64,000 bases of DNA from a bacterium (GTDB lineage Bacteria; Elusimicrobiota; Elusimicrobia; Elusimicrobiales; UBA9959), in NCBI GenBank assembly GCA_021811185.1, contig JAJZPL010000004.1, forward strand, positions 62,001 to 126,000. Reading direction: 5' to 3'. Of the stretch, positions 62,232 through 64,000 are shown piece after piece. How positions within the stretch are numbered: the first letter of the stretch is position 1; every line of letters starts with the position of its first letter. A program made the position numbers and the translations under genes. The notes under the pieces are model-generated. The model saw only the letters and a program-made list of their open reading frames with translations, did not search any database and was not told the DNA's origin.

Positions 62232-64000
62232 ATGGCAAAGATAATAGGAATAGACCTTGGAACTTCTAATACCGCGGCGGCCGTGATGGAAGGCGGCAAA
62301 GTCACCATCATCCCGTCCGCCGAAGGCACCACGCTGGGCGGCAAAGCTTTCCCTTCGTACGTGGCCTTCGCCAAAGACGGCCAGATGCTGGTGGGCGAGC
62401 CCGCCCGCAGGCAGGCCGTGGCCAACCCCGACGGCACCATCTCCGCGTTCAAGCGCAAGATGGGCACCGACTTCAAGTACCACATCTCCGGCAAGGAATT
62501 CACCCCGCCGCAGCTGGCGGCCTTCCTGCTGCAGAAAGTTAAGCGCGACGCCGAAGCTTTCCTGGGCGAGAAAGTGGAGAAAGCCGTGATCACCGTGCCG
62601 GCCTACTTCAACGACAACCAGCGCCAGGCCACCAAGGACGCCGGCACCATCGCCGGCCTCGAAGTGGTCCGCCTGGTGAACGAGCCCACCGCGGCCGCGC
62701 TGGCCTACGGCATAGATAAAGAGGGCAAGGACCAGAAGATCATGGTGTTCGACCTGGGCGGCGGCACGCTCGACGTGACCATCATGGAGCTGGGCAAGGA
62801 GGGCACGTTCGACGTGATCTCCACCTCCGGCGACACGCAGTTGGGCGGCACCGACATGGACAAGGCCCTGGTCGAGTTCATCGCCGGCGAGTTCCGCAAG
62901 GACAATGGCATCGACCTGACCAAGGACGCCACCGCCACGCAGCGCATCAAGGAGGCGGCCGAGAAGGCCAAGATCGAGCTCTCCACCACCATGGAGACCG
63001 AGATCAACCTGCCGTTCATCTCCGCCGACGCCACCGGCCCCAAGCACATGGCGCTCAAGCTCAGCCGCGCCCGCCTGGAGTCCCTGGTGGATTCCATCGT
63101 GAAGCGCTGCCAGAAATCCATTGATACCGCGCTCGCCGACGCGAAGCTGAAGACTTCCGACATCAGCCGCATCATCCTGGTGGGCGGCCCCACCCGCATG
63201 CCGATCGTGCAGAAGTTCATCGAGGACTTCGTGGGCAAGAAGATCGAGCACGGCGTGGACCCGATGGAGTGCGTGGCTTCCGGCGCCGCCGTGCAGGCCG
63301 CCGTTCTCACCGGCGACGTTAAGGACGTGCTGCTCCTGGACGTTACCCCGCTGTCCCTGGGCATCGAGACCCTGGGCTCCGTGATGACCAAGCTGATCGA
63401 CAAGAATACCACGATCCCGGCCAAGAAGTCGCAGGTGTTCTCCACCGCGGCCGACAGCCAGCCCGCCGTCACCATCCACGTGCTGCAGGGCGAGCGCGCG
63501 ATGGCCGGCGACAACGTGTCGCTGGGCAAGTTCGACCTGGACGGCATCCCTCCCGCGCCCCGCGGCGTGCCGCAGATCGAGGTGACGTTCGACATCGACG
63601 CCAACGGCATCCTGCAGGTGCACGCCAAGGACCTGGGCACCGGCAAGGCGCAGCATATCACCATCAGCGCCCCGAACAAGCTGTCCAAAGAGGACATCGA
63701 CAAGTTCGTGAAGCAGGCGGAGCAGTTCTCCGACGCCGACAAGAAATACAAGGAAAAGGTGGAAGCCAAGAACGAGGCCGACACCGTCCTCTACACCACG
63801 GAGAAGGCCCTGAAGGAACACGGGGACAAGATCTCCCCCGACGAGCGCCTGGCCGTGGACCGCTCCCTCGGCGAGATGAAGGAAGCGCTGAAAGGCGACG
63901 ACGTTGAGAAGATCAAGAAGGCCAAGGAAGCCCTGATCGAGGTCTCCCAGAAGCTGGGCGAGGCCGTATACAAAGCCTCCCAGGCCAAGGCCAATCCCGG
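62232..64000 (+). CDS. dnaK: Chaperone DnaK, 3' end cut by window edge
   Basis: The Hsp70 chaperone, start [18 protein letters not shown] at ATG 62232 with TGGAGGAAC upstream. About 589 codons are visible: the ATPase domain ([56 protein letters not shown]), the linker [15 protein letters not shown], the peptide-binding domain ([13 protein letters not shown]) and part of the lid. The frame is open at the right edge, so the final 20-40 residues lie outside. It is regulated with hrcA and grpE by the CIRCE site. Confidence 0.97.
   Translation, partial: MAKIIGIDLGTSNTAAAVMEGGKVTIIPSAEGTTLGGKAFPSYVAFAKDGQMLVGEPARRQAVANPDGTISAFKRKMGTDFKYHISGKEFTPPQLAAFLLQKVKRDAEAFLGEKVEKAVITVPAYFNDNQRQATKDAGTIAGLEVVRLVNEPTAAALAYGIDKEGKDQKIMVFDLGGGTLDVTIMELGKEGTFDVISTSGDTQLGGTDMDKALVEFIAGEFRKDNGIDLTKDATATQRIKEAAEKAKIELSTTMETEINLPFISADATGPKHMALKLSRARLESLVDSIVKRCQKSIDTALADAKLKTSDISRIILVGGPTRMPIVQKFIEDFVGKKIEHGVDPMECVASGAAVQAAVLTGDVKDVLLLDVTPLSLGIETLGSVMTKLIDKNTTIPAKKSQVFSTAADSQPAVTIHVLQGERAMAGDNVSLGKFDLDGIPPAPRGVPQIEVTFDIDANGILQVHAKDLGTGKAQHITISAPNKLSKEDIDKFVKQAEQFSDADKKYKEKVEAKNEADTVLYTTEKALKEHGDKISPDERLAVDRSLGEMKEALKGDDVEKIKKAKEALIEVSQKLGEAVYKASQAKANP

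Noticed and set aside
62202-63821. A 539-codon open frame antisense to dnaK
   Set aside because: It mirrors the codon pattern of dnaK; its protein is low-complexity Gly/His/Val-rich, and such antisense frames are a known artefact of GC-rich dnaK genes.

Overview
The window is a 64-kb, GC-rich, almost fully coding stretch from a Gram-negative bacterium: it carries an LptE-type lipopolysaccharide-assembly lipoprotein, an outer-membrane beta-barrel-like protein, type IV pilus motors, a CIRCE/HrcA heat-shock operon and a flavin-dependent thymidylate synthase. The gene style (Ala/Gly/Ser-rich membrane proteins, PilB-PilT-PilC behind a GYF-type protein, short UvrC) suggests an uncultured phylum such as Elusimicrobiota, but that placement is inference from overall impression. 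No rRNA, tRNA or CRISPR array was recognised.

Layout. Positions 1-11.6 kb hold a cluster of six large, low-complexity, membrane-anchored proteins that I do not recognise, interrupted by one B12-binding-type radical SAM enzyme; two of its transcription units share a near-consensus promoter whose -35 box lies in the dyad TTGACArGTCAA. From 11.8 to 26.3 kb: a beta-barrel-like protein, dnaX-recR-comEC-nadK-recN (replication, recombination, DNA uptake), then a GYF-domain membrane protein and pilB-pilT-pilC. From 26.3 to 39.8 kb the minus strand carries ogt, a shortened uvrC, murJ, and a long co-directional run thyX, adaptor-like protein, Cld-family protein, glgC, phoH, ybeY, a crystallin-like secreted protein, leuS, lptE, holA, with rpsT on the plus strand between the two groups. 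From 39.9 to 45 kb: mazG, nagZ, a sodium/solute symporter, a YtxH protein and a secreted zincin-like protein.

From 45.1 to 57.6 kb lies a bacterial microcompartment (BMC) locus: aminotransferase, PduS-like electron-transfer protein, PduT-like trimer, triose-phosphate isomerase, PduL, two BMC-H, three BMC-P, one further BMC-T, acylating aldehyde dehydrogenase, an RpiB homologue, DeoC with an N-terminal extension, a small unknown protein and a GH84 glycosidase. The gene set fits a sugar-phosphate-utilising BMC: deoxyribose-5-phosphate is cleaved by DeoC to glyceraldehyde-3-phosphate and acetaldehyde; acetaldehyde becomes acetyl-CoA and then acetyl-phosphate; PduS/PduT could export the electrons. 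The locus is split by a conspicuously AT-rich gene for a membrane-anchored Mrr-type nuclease, bounded by two inverted copies of a roughly 140-nt structured repeat. A third copy lies upstream of ogt. The repeat's stems differ between copies but stay paired, the most striking noncoding signal here.

The last 6 kb hold a membrane protein, arfB, a short-chain dehydrogenase, a secreted unknown and hrcA-grpE-dnaK, with dnaK running off the right edge.
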